This document shows, piece by piece, positions 22,879 to 36,024 of a stretch of DNA of 64,000 nucleotides. The notes below the pieces were generated by a model. The model saw only the letters and a program-made list of their open reading frames with translations, did no database searches and was not told the origin of the DNA. How positions within the stretch are numbered: position 1 is the first letter of the stretch; every line of letters starts with the position of its first letter. The stretch is taken from contig ARYC01017170.1 in the NCBI GenBank assembly GCA_000711775.1, forward strand, positions 62,001-126,000, in the 5' to 3' direction. This stretch comes from Oxytricha trifallax (taxonomy: Eukaryota; Ciliophora; Spirotrichea; Sporadotrichida; Oxytrichidae). A program made the position numbers and the translations under genes.

Positions 22879-25800
22879 TCAAATTATACAGATAGATTTT
22901 TTCTTTGACTAAGATAAAATAAATTTTAAAATAAGAAATCCAAAATTTACCTATGAAACTATTCTTGTTTTATCATCTTTTTTATCTCTTGAGTAAATTT
23001 TATTTCTCTAATGGAAATCTATATTTTGAATACTAGAATCAACGTTGTCGTTTCTAAAATTTGGACTGCTGTTACCTTAATTATTACCATTAATGAATCT
23101 GTCTGGTGTTACGAAGTTTATAATTTGGTTAATGAATAAACTTAAATTATCATTATTAAAATAACACTATTTTAAACAAAACTAAATAAAAATAATGTTG
23201 ATTCATATAAATGACCCAAAAAAGCTTGATAATATACTCTTAAAAATATATTTAAAGATTGAAGAAGCAAAATACTCGTAAGAACCCGATTTCCTCTCAC
23301 TACATATTAAAGACCATTAACTAATGTAAATTGAATAAAAGACCAAGAGAGAAAGAAGAGGAAAAAAATATATTTGCTTTTCTCTGAATCTTATTCTCAT
23401 ATTAAAAGTCAACTTTCATCCACTCCATATCTTATGACTAAACCTTTGAAATTATTGACTCAATTAATGAAACCTTAGTATTATAAAAAGCTAATAACAT
23501 TATAAGTTACTCATTGTTTATAATACTATACTAAAACAAAAAATATCTATTTATACTTTGTTTTTACCTGCTTTGCTGCGTTTATGACGATTGTATGATT
23601 CTAGTTTGACCCATATTTCTATTGCTATGAACTTTAATGGTGACTACCTTGCTTGCCTCCGAACATCGATGTATAGTCATTCTTACTTTATTGCAAGATC
23701 ACATCTCGAGGTGAGTAAGGAAAGAACTGAACTTTATTTTGATTTGTATTGTGATTTTTATTCCTCTTCTAATATTTATTCAAACTTGGAGCTTTGCTGA
23801 TATTGCTAAAGTCATCTTCCATTCCTATTAGAGATTTATCTTTGCCACTTTATTAGTCTTAAGTGGCTCTACTGCTCCTTCTATGCATGAGTTTTTTCGC
23901 AGTTGTATTTCAAAAGTAAAACAACATTATTTGGTAATAAATTATGATGAAATTCCTCTGTTATCGATGCTTCTATTACTTCCGTCCTCTTTATCACTAA
24001 AATGTTCGCTATCATTTACGTCTGAGACTGAGGGTTTCTCGTGGTTATGAGGATTCAATGTATCAAATGATTAATCTTCCTCCTACTTCTACTACTGCAA
24101 GCGTTTCATATTGCCACTAAATTTTGACATTTTGTAGCCATTTAATGGTCGCTTGGAATCTGCAGGGTTTCTTAATTTTTCTATTGAAAAGAATTTGTAA
24201 TAAATTGGCATTAAAAGTAAATTAAATTCTTTATGATTAAGACTCTTCTGACTCATCACTATCTGATGCATCCATGTTATGTACTAACATCATTGAAAAA
24301 CGTTTAGGCAGCATGGGAGTTCGCTAGAGTTCATCATGAAAATCTTTTGCTTTCTTTATAAATATAGTAATTATTTCCTTTTTAAATTTTATATGCGTTA
24401 GTTAAATAAAAGAATATTAAAATTATTGACTATAATATGTTAAATAATAAACTGAAGTTTTAGTCAATAATTTTAAGCTTCTTGGCAATTTAATTGATGT
24501 ATAAAGATTATAAAAAGTGTGATATGTGAAAAAATTAAGTAATTAAATCCCACCTCCAATTAATATCTATACTTAAACAAATGTAAAATAATAATTAGTA
24601 AATATACCCTTGAGAAGGATCTTATCATTTTCGTCCATTTTATTGGTTTTATAATAGTCTAAAGTTTTTTTTATTTTCACTGCAGCTGATAGCTTAATAT
24701 TGATATCATAAATTTTTTAAGAAACATTTGCATTAATTTGTATTTAATAAAATAATTAACTATTTCAGTGTGCTTTTTATTTTAAATCTTGTAATGCAAT
24801 AAAATTGTTTTTGTTATCTAACTATTTCATGACGTCGTTTTTATGATAATCGGAATCAGATGATGAAGAACCTGAATCTATAACAGTCTGCTTTGAAAAT
24901 TTGAGAAGCAGTCTGTTCCTCTAGGGAAGCAAAATTTTGCTGAGCAGTCAAAATCCCAAAACCCTTTCAGTAGTTTGATTGATAAAAGTAGACTATTAGT
25001 GCATACTTAACTAGGGTTTTAATAGGGTTTATGTAAAGATTTAATGTATTATTAAATTAGAAAGTTAAGAGAGTATATGCGAGGTTTGGGTTTTGTTTAT
25101 GACAGTCGGTATATAGATTTATTGTTTAAGTTGCGCTATTGATGCGACGAATATAGTGAATAACTCAAGCCTGTTCTGAATTATACGTCTATTGCAAGGC
25201 TTCTCCATAAATCTCCTGCAACTGTGAGGTCTCACTGTCTATTAGCATTGAATTTAAAGAGATAGCATCTTAATTCTAAGCCTAGGAGACCTTTAAAATT
25301 TTAGCTGAATCATATCGATTATCTTATTAATGATAAGACTCTTATATATTGGGCTCATTACTCTCTAGCCTAGAGAGCTGTGATGTTTCATCGCTAATTT
25401 CCCGAGCTTCACATATCTGCTTATTCGATAGCTAACATATATAAAAAGAACGGAATATCTTACAAGACAGTCAATCGCATTAAGAGAGTGATTGACTTTA
25501 ATGTTCCATTTTATAAGGATAATTTAAATTATATATTCGATTAAATGCAGAGGGCTTAAGAGCATAATGTAAAGTTCAATTATGCAGATGAGGTAGTATT
25601 TATATCAAGGTCTTGGTACAAGAGTTATAGTAATATAGAAGTTTATGACTAAAAGGTTAAGGTGTAAACTCATGCTATTCTTGGTGGAATAAGTGAAGAT
25701 AGTGGCGGCCTCGAGACTTATAAAGACTGAATAATATATTAAGTTCTTGCAATAAATCAGAGATAAGTACGCTGACTAAGAGATTATACTTTCGTTGATA

Positions 25801-28800
25801 ACTTGTCAGTTCATAAAACTAAATACTCAAGGAAGGAATATGAAAGGCTAAAAATAACACCTGTATTTAATGTTCCTTATAGCCCTCAGTTCAATGGAAT
25901 TGAACTATATTGGGGCCTATTAAAAGGCTACTACAAGAAACTCCTACTCTATCACTTGATGCATGACTTGAAGACAGATACAGTCGATTTTATTAAGAGT
26001 GCTACTAGTCAGTGATGAGAAAGCTAAAGTGTGCGCAAGAGAAGGGAGATTTTGTGTTTATAAATAAGTATTAGATTTCAGCGAATGAATTAGTTCACAA
26101 ACTATATTTGCCCGTAAAGGGATTTGGCTTCTCTTTCTTTTATTCCTCTTAAGGCTTGCTTGGGCATGTTTCTTCTCTTTGTGCCAGCCCCTGCATCTAT
26201 GTTCATCTCGTCTGGCTTTTAAAAATCTTTGAAGAGTCTCTTACTTAATTTATGCTTTACTTGAGACTTTCTCTCTCTGTTTAATTTGCTGCGCTCTTTC
26301 ATCAAGTATATAGCAGTACCAGGTTTTTCTATAAAGTTAGAAGACTGAGCTTACTTGAGATGAAAGGATGCTTTTGAAGTTCCTACAGCCAGGTATCACT
26401 TATCTTAATACCTTGCTTCTCAATTTCTTCAGGAAAGATGCTGTATCGTTTATTGTGAGCTACTTAAATAACTTCATTTATGTACTCAGGTTTCAGAGTT
26501 GCAAGAACACCAAAGAAGAAGTTCCTCTCTGGCAACTTATTAGAGAGCTGTAGCTTTGATGGAAGGTAGAGAGCTACGTCCGGATCACTCATAGCATCGT
26601 CATATAGGTTTGTCACTGATATTTCAGGGTAGTTAGGTATCTCTATCATCCTAATTTCATTAGACTTAAAAGCATTTTTGTCTTCACTCAGTAAGGCTTT
26701 TAAGAATGAGATAATAGTTCCCTCCTAAGTTAGCAAGAACAATCCAACTATTATTGATTTATTAATCTTACTTAAGCACTTACCTTGCTATACCAAATAT
26801 CTATAAAGGTCCTCTTTACTTCGAAATTTTCCTATTAAATCTTGAGATTAAATTCTCTTCATTGCATCATTCATAGACTCCATCTTGCTTCCTCTTTCTA
26901 GAAATGTTAATGAAATTTAAAATTATGGATATCCATTCTAAGTTTATTAAAATCTTACTACTAAATAGGGAGGACCTACTGGAGGTCAACCTTGAAAAGA
27001 TATGCGGAGAAGCATTGAAAAACTTGCTCCAAGTTTCACAGATTGATTTCCATTTTTATCAATCTATCTCCATTAAATTGCTCCTAATAATGTTTAATTA
27101 TTTTTGGAGGTCCTCCAAATTAAGTTCAAACTTGATTTGGAGGACCTCCTAGAGAAACAAAACTTAATTAGGAGTATTTTAATTTAGTAAAATGTATAAA
27201 ATTCTCATAAATATGTCAACTTACGGTTTTTTATGGTTAGTTCATTTTCTTACCTCTCAGCAAAGAATATACCAGAGTGCCTTATACTCTCCTATTATAG
27301 TTTATCTCGATAAATTTTATCATTATTATAATAAAATATACCAGAAAACTAAAATGAGCGCTAACCTTTTGAGAAGAGCGGCATTACTTGGATTAAGTCA
27401 ATAGAAGTTATAATTCCAGCAACCAAGAAAAGTAGAGACCTGAGACGCTTATACTTAGTGGGAGCCTACTAATGAAAACTTTGACCAGTCTAGCTTTGAT
27501 ATTTAAATATAAGTTAAGTAGGAGGTTATCAAAGAAGCTGTGCAAATTGAGGAGGAGGTTAAACAACCCGCCATAGAGCATTAATAAATACAAGCCAAAG
27601 TTGACTATTAATGCAAAGAATGCAATAAAGTTTTCCCTTACAAGTCAACTTATAAGAGACACTTGAGAGATATACACAACGATATGCCAAGGTTATATCT
27701 CAAGCATTAAAAGAAAGATGGGAAGTATGTCTGTGAGTTCTGTGAGAAGCCATATTCTCATACAAGAGACTTCAAAGTGCACTTAAAGAAAAAGCACAAT
27801 TAAAGTTTTGTCTTTATTCATGAACCAACATGGAATTAATTCCTCTAAAAGAGAAGATCAAGAAATCTAGTGGAGTCTCTTAGAGTTGAAGTCTAAAAGT
27901 AAGTTAAAATGAAGAAAGCAGTCATGAACTTTCCAGTCTCTGAAATCAATAAAATCATGTTTAAAATCGATCAATGAAGATTCCCATTTTATAAAATATT
28001 GACTTAGATTCTTGCCTAGAAAGCTAAGAAGAGAGTCATTACAGATGACTAATATGCTTACAAGATATATCCTTTAAATTACTTCCTAGCTGATGACAAG
28101 TTCCAAATGGAATTTGCTAATGAGTATTATGCTCTTTAAAAGGCAAAGTTAAATGAGTGCAGGCATATCATCTAGCTTGATGCTATTTTACTTGGTAAAG
28201 ATCATGTAGCCTTCAGGCTTCCTTTACTTGAAATGACTTACAGAGAATTCTTATCTGACAATAGATGTCAGAGATAAATTAGCTAGATAGTATAGCAGAT
28301 AGTTGAAGGGATTGAAGAGCTTCACAAGCTAGGTTATGTTCATAGAGACTTAAAGTCAGAGAATATCATGATCAACTTTCAGCCTCTTAGAATTTATATC
28401 ATTGACTTCAACAGAGCTCAAAGAGTGCAAGCCTCTGCAAAAGGAAATGTATACGGCACTCCTGGATATTTCCAAGAGAGAGAGGATTGGAGAGATGGAG
28501 ACACTTAATGGGATATCTGGGCTCTAGCAGTAATTATAATAGAGAGCGACAGCCAAGAAACGATTATTTTAGCTGCAGGGGTGAGAGAGATTCTAAGCAG
28601 AGAATCAAACAATATCTCGATAAAAATAAAATAAATGGAGGTCTCAGAGAACTTGCATACTCAACTATTATCAAGCCAAGCTAAGAGAATTAACAAACAA
28701 TAGAAACAATCAAACATCAACTTAAAAAGATAAAATTCAGAGAACTGCCACATGACTCTAAGCTTATGTTTGTGTGAAATATTTTCAAAACTCGCTTGTT

Positions 28801-31800
28801 ATACTCTCTTAAAATACTAATATTTAAACCCTAATCCTCTACATAAACCCTATTAAAACCCTAATAAAGTTTGCACTAATAGCTCTAATTTTATCAATCA
28901 AAAACTCAATCAAACTACTGAAAGGGTTTTGGGGTTTTGAGTCTTAGCTATCTTATTGATTCGATAATTCATAAAATTTATAATCAAGTATTATTAAAAC
29001 TGGGATAATTTACTTTATTGCATAATTGATTTGAGTAGATTGACTATATCCAATTCTTGTTCCAATTTTTCATTACCTTTGTTAAATAAATGGTGAGGTC
29101 TGTAGCCAATATCTTTTTTTAATTTGTCGAGGTTTCTACAACAGGCCAGTTTACATAAATAGTCAAGGACCAATTTATACCCATAGTGGAATCTTCTGCG
29201 CTTCAAGATTTCATTTATGAGTTAAAAAGAATGCTTACAGATATAATAAATATATAATACTATAAGCGTAATAATTTACTATGAGTTTAGTAATTTGAAA
29301 GTCTTCTAATTAATAATATATATCTCTTTTTAAATTATTATTGTTCAAAAAATTAAAATAAATTATGATTTTTATATGAAAATTTGCTAATTTATTCTAA
29401 TTTCTCCTTTGTGGCTAACTCTTCGATAACATTAATCTCTGATTAAATGTTAGTCTTCAAGTTGAAACTATTCATTTTAGCCAGTCTTTACTAAAATGCT
29501 GTCATATTTTTAACAGCTTTCATTTATTAATTATATTACATTAAAAAATAGATATCTAATGATAAGTTATCAAATTTAATCATTTTTTGTAAAACACGAT
29601 TCCCAAATTTACTTTCAATTTTTAATGTTTTATCGTTTATATCAGGGCTTTGTTGAGTGACGTTAGAGTTGTTATAAAATTACGATTTAAAAATCTTATA
29701 AATTTTTAATATAAAAATTCAATTAAATTTTAGTAAATATTTTTCATAATAAAAATCTAAAAATTACTGTTGTTATTTTCATTCTTTTAATGCAAAGACT
29801 GGCTTCTTAAAATCTTAGGCATTTTTGAGATTTTATGCAAATATAGTTGCTTCAAAAATGCTCCCTTAAAGAGTCTTTCTTAAAAGAACACGATCATAAT
29901 AAATACTAAACCTCTGATAATAAATTTAGAACTTAATTTTTAGGATGCATTATTATAATGATTTATCATAAAAATAATCAAAATATTAAACTCATTACTT
30001 AAAAATGAATTTATTTTTTTTTAGGAATTCTTTAATTCGTTTAAGATGTAAATATTTAATAGAGGGATATTTGTTTATAAAATAGTATAAATAAACAAAC
30101 CATATGAATTTTCTATTTAAATACTATGGAATGGAGTGATTCCTTGAAACCACCAATTGATTCTACCACATCAAATAAATGCTCAACTTAGCGCACATAC
30201 TTCAAAGTACGCTTGTTCATTTACACCGTAATTTAAGCAATCGTAGAGCTATTCTATGTGATATCAACTTTATAATATATATAAATACATAAATAACTTT
30301 GTTTTCTTAGTAGTCGATGGGAAGTATTTCATAGTAGCCGACTGTATCATATTCCCAGAAAGTGAAGAAGTTATCATATTATTAAGTAATTGCTTGTTGA
30401 ACCTTAATTTTGATGTTTTATGATTTTTTGCTGTCTAACTAAATTCACTTACAATTGGTAATTTTAGTATGATGCTAAATAAACTATTATTAAAGAATTT
30501 AGTCTAACTAAAATTCATAACTGTCATCTAAAAAGTATTGGAGAGTATTTTCATCATAGACTTAAAAATCAAAATTAGTATTGATGTATGTCATTTTAAA
30601 TCTCTTGCTTTCGAAATAAGTTCAATACAAATATAATATTGTTGAAGACATCTCACTTTAAGAATCAATCTTAACTAAAAATGAATTTTTCATTTTAATC
30701 AGCTCTGATTTTTTTCATAAATGTGTCCATAATGGTAAATAAATTAAAATTACTAGCGCAAAAAAATTGAGGCTGAGAATCCAAATGATCAATTATAAGT
30801 ACAAACCTATTAATATTTTGATAGTATATGTGAATTATATAAAAATTAAAATTTTCTTTCTAGATCAATTCAAAAGAAAATCATAATTAAAAAAATGTCC
30901 ATATATATATTTGCACAATTTAGTATAACTTTTATTTATATGAGCTTTAAAACCTATTGAGATTTGAGCTGACATAATTATATTATTGTTAAAATATTAA
31001 TTTTTCTTAAATAAATGTATTAAGCAAGATAATTTATAAATTCTGATTTCTTCTGTAGATTTACAAGTTATAGTAGTTCCATTTTTTAATAATTAATTTT
31101 GACAAGGTTTAATGGCGATTTATAATTTTGATTATTGTTATTTTAAAAAAATTAAGCATTTATATATATTTTATAACATTAATTCTTAATTTACTATTTA
31201 TATTGATTTTTATTTACAATTTTAATTATAGATAAAACTTTATTTTAAAATAGTTATTAATTAACAATAATAATTGCTTGTTAGATCTCCATATAATTAG
31301 TATTATGATGCTGGATCTATGCAATAATTTAGTTTTAATTTATTTTTAACCTTATGTTATTAATATATTATTATAGTTTATACATTTTAACAAAGAGAAT
31401 AAAATTCTTAAAAAAATACATCTGATTTTTATACTTTTATTCCGAATACACTTTTTAATAAAGTAAATAATTAAGTATATAATAAATGTTACAAAAACAG
31501 AACCTTTTAATGTGTAAATTATATTTTAAATAATGAGATGATAAGTCGTAAGAACTCCATTCCTAGTCGCTAATTTTACTAAACTGGGATCTATCACACT
31601 TAATTATATTTAAATAGTTGTACTTCAATTAGTATGATAATCCACTATAATATACAAATGTTGCCTGATATATTTTATTTAGATAAATAAATAAGAATTA
31701 TAGGTATTTACACAATCTAGTAAGCAACAATATTGGAAAGATACTTCTGATTTGGAAAAAATTTAAATAAATTGAATAATATTTCTTTAACAAAATAAAT

Positions 31801-33640
31801 CATGTCAGTATTCAAATCTATAATAATACTACTAAATAAATATTAAATATCTAGCATATTTCTCCTAGACTCCGCTCCGCACTTTATAATCGAAATATAC
31901 CTTACATATTACTTTAAGAGAGATGTTTCATTTTTGAGATTACTCTCAAAAATGAATGTTAGATTCTGCACACTTTTGCAATGGAATAAACCCTATATAG
32001 CTATAATATCTATCCTCAAAAATAATTTAACTATCTATTGAATATAATGAAAATGCGGATAGGATAGATTATTGAAACATAATTGAAAATAATTTATTAT
32101 TTAGGTCGAATTCATTGAAAAATCGAAATAGTGAATATTCAGAGAAATCAACAATTTCAACCATAAAGTATACTTTATAATACTGTTTTAATAATTTTAA
32201 AATTAATTTTTTGTTCTGATATTATGTTAATGGAGTGGATTGTCCCCAAAACATGCTGGAGTTTGAGTTGATGCCGCTAATTATTTTTAAGTGAAATAAA
32301 GTGAAGAAATTTTTTATCCAGCTTTTATATGTCTAAACGCTGCCAAAATTTTAGGATTTATTTTTTCCGGAGTGAGTCACGAAATTTTATTTTTTTTTGT
32401 GACTCACTCCGCTTTCATATTTTAAGTTATTCTATATTCCCATTATTATAAGGTGTTTTTAATTTAGTTTAATGCATGCGTTTTAGTAGAAAAGATATTT
32501 TTTTCTTGAGTTATGAATAACGTTACTATTCTAAGTAACAACCTTAAATCTCTATATGATAATATAAAAAAATGTGAAATAAGAAAATCGTAAAAAGTTT
32601 TAGTATAAACTGCACGCTGATTGAAAAAAATTAAACACAATAAAAAGAAGCAAGACATGAATAAATGTAAAAATATTAGTGGAGTGACTCGCAAAAAAAT
32701 TTATATTTCGTGACTCACTCCGCAAAAATAGAAACTAAAAATTTTGACAGCATTTATGCATGTCACCTAACCTGGGATTAAACCTGCACGATATGTAGTG
32801 TTGGACTACAAAGTCCACCCATCTTCAGCATCACCTAATGACGGAGTAAATCCACTCCATCCTAATCAAAATATTAAAATCATCTAGTAATTTAATTCAT
32901 AAAATTTTATTATAAACTACATATTAATAATAGGTATGTGTATTTTTCTGAATATTCATAATTTCATTTTTCAATGAATTCGACCTAATTTAATGTTAAT
33001 ATTGATTTCCAAAAAAACAAAAAGAATCTATTCTAACTATATTTCCATAACTTGTGTCAATTACCGATGAAATTTGATTATTATTAGAATAGTTTATAGT
33101 AATTTAACATTTAAAAAAATTTACACAAATAGGTTCATAGGATTTCCCATATTTATATATAATAAAAAATTGTCAATTTATTTAAGTAATTTGCTCTGCT
33201 AGAGGTTCTTGGAAATATTAAACATTACTATTATTTCTAAAGTAAAATTATATTGGAAAATGAAAGTGATTAAGTTTGAGTAAATTGTGATCTATCATAG
33301 AATGCAAAACTACTAATTTAACAGGGAAAGCAATAAATTTTGAAAGATTTATCTAAGGAATAATAATAATTCCTTAGTACACTATGATTTGAATTTAAAT
33401 TTATTTATTAAGCTTAAATTAATTACTCTACTAAGCATGTGTTTAAATAAAATAGATTTCTTGTAGAATAAACATTTCCAAATTAAAATTGTTTTTGAAA
33501 TAATAATTGCGTCTTAATCGCTGGATTAATCCATCAACTTGAAAGCCAATTCAAATCCCTTAGTTCTTGGATCAAATGGGGATATATTATCAAGATCTTA
33601 AATTTTGATTTTTCTATGCGTTATAGGATGCTTTCTAGTA
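22879..33640 (-). CDS. Large ciliate multipass membrane protein gene, many MDSs, hit by TBE C
   Basis: Coding pieces on the minus strand fall in a plausible order. 33640-33510 (ISPFDPRTKGFELAFKLM); 31620-31500 (CDRSQFSKISDQEW); 30630-30310 (NFDFQVYDENTLQYFLDD, then WEYDTVGYYEILPIDY); 30250-30125 (FDVVESIGGFKESL); 29900-29400 in several bits; 29220-28943 (HYGYKLVLDYLCKLACCRN, then GNEKLEQELDIVNLLKSI). Beyond TBE C, 24945-24820 and 24360-23580 form a Ser/Gln/Asn-rich tail, and the last pieces reach TGA 22879-22881. The order FDP..GF, IGGF, KLEQELDIVNLLKSI recalls a ciliate-specific membrane-protein family I know only as hypothetical. Spacers hold a foldback element and TBE C. Assigning the 31-33.6 kb pieces to this gene is inference. 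Confidence 0.6.
24884..24915 (-). other. Small 25-bp IES with pointer CAGTCTG
   Basis: CAGTCTG occurs at 24884-24890 and 24909-24915. Reading through gives a frame that closes at TGA. Removing 25 bp (one pointer plus 18 bp) joins SLEEQT to VIDSGSSSSDSDYHKND in one frame. This is the clearest pointer in the window because both the repeat length (7 bp) and the frame restoration support it. Confidence 0.75.
25099..26088 (+). pseudogene. TBE C transposase (DD34E), near-complete
   Basis: The N-terminus is shifted by about one base relative to D near 25105. The catalytic core is well kept: NYADEVVF near 25578, the DNLSVHKTK block near 25796, and YSPQFNGIELYW at about 25879-25914, where the track of intact codons is longest. 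The Asp-to-Glu spacing is 34. TGA at 26086-26088 ends the frame, next to the convergent 22-kDa gene. Confidence 0.8.
26078..26883 (-). CDS. TBE C 22-kDa gene with 36-nt intron
   Basis: Start at 26883 (MESMNDAMKRI). The intron (GTAAGT...AATAG, 36 nt) lies near 26750-26790. The exon after it is long and open: MIEIPNYPEISVTNLYDDAM, then LSNKLPERNFFFGVLATLKP, and a tail with NIDAGAGTKRRN. The exact stop is uncertain (26078-26097) and the gene overlaps or abuts the transposase end. It is the best-preserved 22-kDa copy here. Confidence 0.75.
27105..27165. promoter_or_regulatory. Palindromic AGGTCCTCC cluster in TBE C divergent promoter
   Basis: TTTGGAGGTCCTCCAAATT and its partner TTTGGAGGACCTCCTAGAG form nested inverted repeats between the 22-kDa and kinase genes. 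D (36225-36375) and E' (41560-41710) carry the related TTAGGAGCACCACCTAA-type repeats in the same place. It occupies the position of the GGTACC cluster of subfamily A/B/G. Confidence 0.5.
27354..28777 (+). pseudogene. TBE C zinc-finger/kinase gene, one early stop
   Basis: Start MSANLLRRAALLGLSQ at 27354. At about 27439 TGA stands where D has TGC. Two C2H2 fingers follow: YQCKECNKVFPYKSTYKRHL at about 27605, and YVCEFCEKPYSH...HLKKKH at about 27730. The kinase domain has LGYVHRDLKSENIMI at about 28325 and IIDFNRAQR at about 28400, so the magnesium-binding DFG is again DFN, then GTPGYF. Stop TGA 28775-28777. The combination of zinc fingers and kinase is characteristic of TBEs; its target is unknown. 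Confidence 0.82.
32101..32988. repeat. Nested foldback element
   Basis: The outer inverted repeat TTAGGTCGAATTCATTGAAA lies at 32101-32147 and, inverted, at 32946-32988. Inside it, a second inverted repeat (ATGGAGTGGATT, 32230 and 32849-32860) encloses two related hairpins, 32368-32411 and 32681-32721, each built on CGGAGTGAGTCAC and its complement. The inner arms share GCTGYCAAAATTTT as well. There is no coding sequence. It sits in a spacer of the membrane-protein gene. Confidence 0.7.
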
Positions 33641-34576
33641 AATAAACCTGATAAATTAAAAAAATATTAAGTTCTAATAAAAATATTATAAATATAAATA
33701 CTAGTGGTAGCTAAGCTTTTATTTAATAATATGTGAAAAATTTATTTGGAAATTTGAAATTAAAAAATAGTTTTAACTTGATTTAAATATTAAATCTCAT
33801 TTAGTTAAAGAGAGAGACCTTTATGTTTTTCCTATTATATTATCCATATTTAGAAAATTTAGTTATATTAAAGCCTAATGTTATATTTTAATTATGTTAA
33901 AAATTCAGCTACTGATTAACTAATATAAAATTGTAAAAGCTTATAAAACATTTTCTATTTTGAAATAATATGAATAAGATACTTAAATGACCCATATCAG
34001 TTTTATCACAATCATTACATCAATTATAAAATTATAAAACTTTGATTTATTTTTAAAGAAAAGGAGAAAATTGTTGAAAGTGGTTATATATCTATATTTA
34101 TTGAATGGAAAGGAAAGAATATCTGTAAATAACTCGTAAATTTGTCTATAAATAATGAAATTAAATTATATTTCAATATTGTGAACAACTAAAAATAAAT
34201 TATTATACATTGTATTATTATAAAGAGATCTAATTAATCTTTTAATTAAAAAAAAATTGAGCATTTATCTTGAATAATGCTTTTTTACAAATTAAAATCT
34301 CCAAAATATAAAAGATATTTTTTTATACTATTAAATTTGTTATATTAAGGGTTGCTAATTTACCTTTTTGAATTTTATTGAAATATTTATTTAGATTAAT
34401 AGAGCCTTATGTAATCAAAACCCCAAAACCCCTGAAGTTGTTTGATTGAGTTTTTGATTGATGAAAGTAGACTATTAACGCATGCTTTATTAGGGTTTTA
34501 ATAGGGTTTATGTAGGGGTTTAGGGTTATAATGTAATGTAAATTAGTGTGTAATGCAAGTGTTATATTTTTATTAT

Positions 34577-36024
34577 TCACTCAAACAGTACTTTGGCATC
34601 ATGAGGCAGCTTTCTAAACTTTATTTCTCCTATCCAACTTACAATTTAGTCTATTGTATGGTCAGCTCTGTGATTAGGCTTAATAATTATCTACTCAGCC
34701 ATATCTTTCATTCTACCTTTTATCTTATTCTAGTCTAGATATTGCTGTATTCTCTGTTTTGAATCTTTCTCTCTTTTGCAGCTATAGTAATCATTTCTTG
34801 CCATATCGCATTCACAAATAATTGCTGCTAGAGCCCATATATCCCACTTAATATCACCATCTCTCCAGTCCTCTCTTTCTGGAAAGTATCCAGGAGTACC
34901 ATACACGTTGCCAAGTCCTGAAGCTTCAACTCTCTATGATCTATTGAAATCTATTATTACTACTCTGAGAGGTGAAAAGTCAAGCATTATATTCTCAGGC
35001 TTCAAATCTCTATGAACATAACCAAGAGTGTGCAGCTCCTCAATGCCTTTGCAAACATTTGTAAGAATAAGAGGTAACTACTTTGGTATCCTTTAATCTT
35101 AAATGTAGTCTCTTAATGTCATTTAGTATAGAGGAAGACGAAAAGCTACATGATCTTGAGCAAGCAGAATAGCATCGAGCTTTATTATAAATCTGCACTA
35201 TCTATCTCTTGACTTCGTAAGTGCTTGGTATTCATTTACGAATTCCATTTGATACTTGTCATCGCATTTGAAGTAGCTGAACGGATATATCTTGTATGCG
35301 AACTACTTATCTGTTATGACTTTCTTCTCAAATTTATCCTCAAGGATAAGATAACTTTCTTTACACTCTTTAAGGTCAATTATATTCAATATTGGAAGTT
35401 TTAGTGCATGCATCTTAAGAGTGATTTTTACTATCTCTGAGGCTGGGAGGTTTCTTACTGCTTTAATAAGTTTATTTTCTTTCTTTACTCTTTGTTCCAA
35501 AGTTTCTAAAGGGTCTCTTGGCTTTCTTCTTTAAAGGAAGACCTCACCAGTCTCTGGATCTATTACTTCAAACTTCTTGCCATGATGGTATTATAGATGA
35601 ACTTTTAGATCTCTTGAATGATTGTATTATTTATTGCAGTAAGGGCAGAAATATTTTCCATCTATCTTATCATGCTTAGATAGAGCTTGCGCTTGTTAGA
35701 ATGCTGCTCTAAGATATGACGCTTAAGAGCAGATTTATAACTGAAGTTCTTCTCACACTCCACACATAAATGTAATGCTTTTATTTCTTTTTTCTCTTCC
35801 TCCTCTTCAACCAGTTTCATTGGAACTTCGCATTAAATTTCTTAGCTCTGCATTTCTATTTAACAACTGAATTGCTATGCAAAGTCTGATACCTAAAGTT
35901 AGAAAATTTCAGGTTCGTACTAGGTAGAGGGATCGCAAGTCTCAACTTTCTTTTGATTCATGAAAGAAAGTTTTTGCTGGCTAATGCCAAGCAATGCCGC
36001 TTTTCTAAGTAAGTTACCGCTCAT
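34577..36024 (-). pseudogene. TBE D zinc-finger/kinase gene
   Basis: Start MSGNLLRKAALLGISQQKL at 36024. Two C2H2 finger regions follow at about 35770 and 35630, then the kinase part (ELHTLGYVHRDLKPENIML at about 35000). The distance from start to TGA 34577-34579 is not a multiple of three, so at least one frame change is present. The fingers and catalytic loop are otherwise well kept. Confidence 0.78.

Larger units (their letters stand above)
24949..28939 (+). mobile_element. TBE C, 3991 bp, inserted in a host gene
   Basis: The ends CAAAATCCCAAAACCC and GGGGTTTTGGGGTTTTG flank three TBE genes in the order transposase (+), 22-kDa (-), kinase (+). The target duplication AGT is present at 24946-24948 and 28940-28942 and fits the ANT rule. 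The subterminal sequence (AGTAGTTTGATTG, then TAGGGTTTTAATAGGGTTTA) defines the C/D/E/I subfamily. Confidence 0.94.

Noticed and set aside
32464-32694. A 76-codon minus-strand frame rich in Phe and Leu
   Set aside because: It lies between the hairpins of the foldback element, is AT-driven, and has no neighbour in frame or domain signal.
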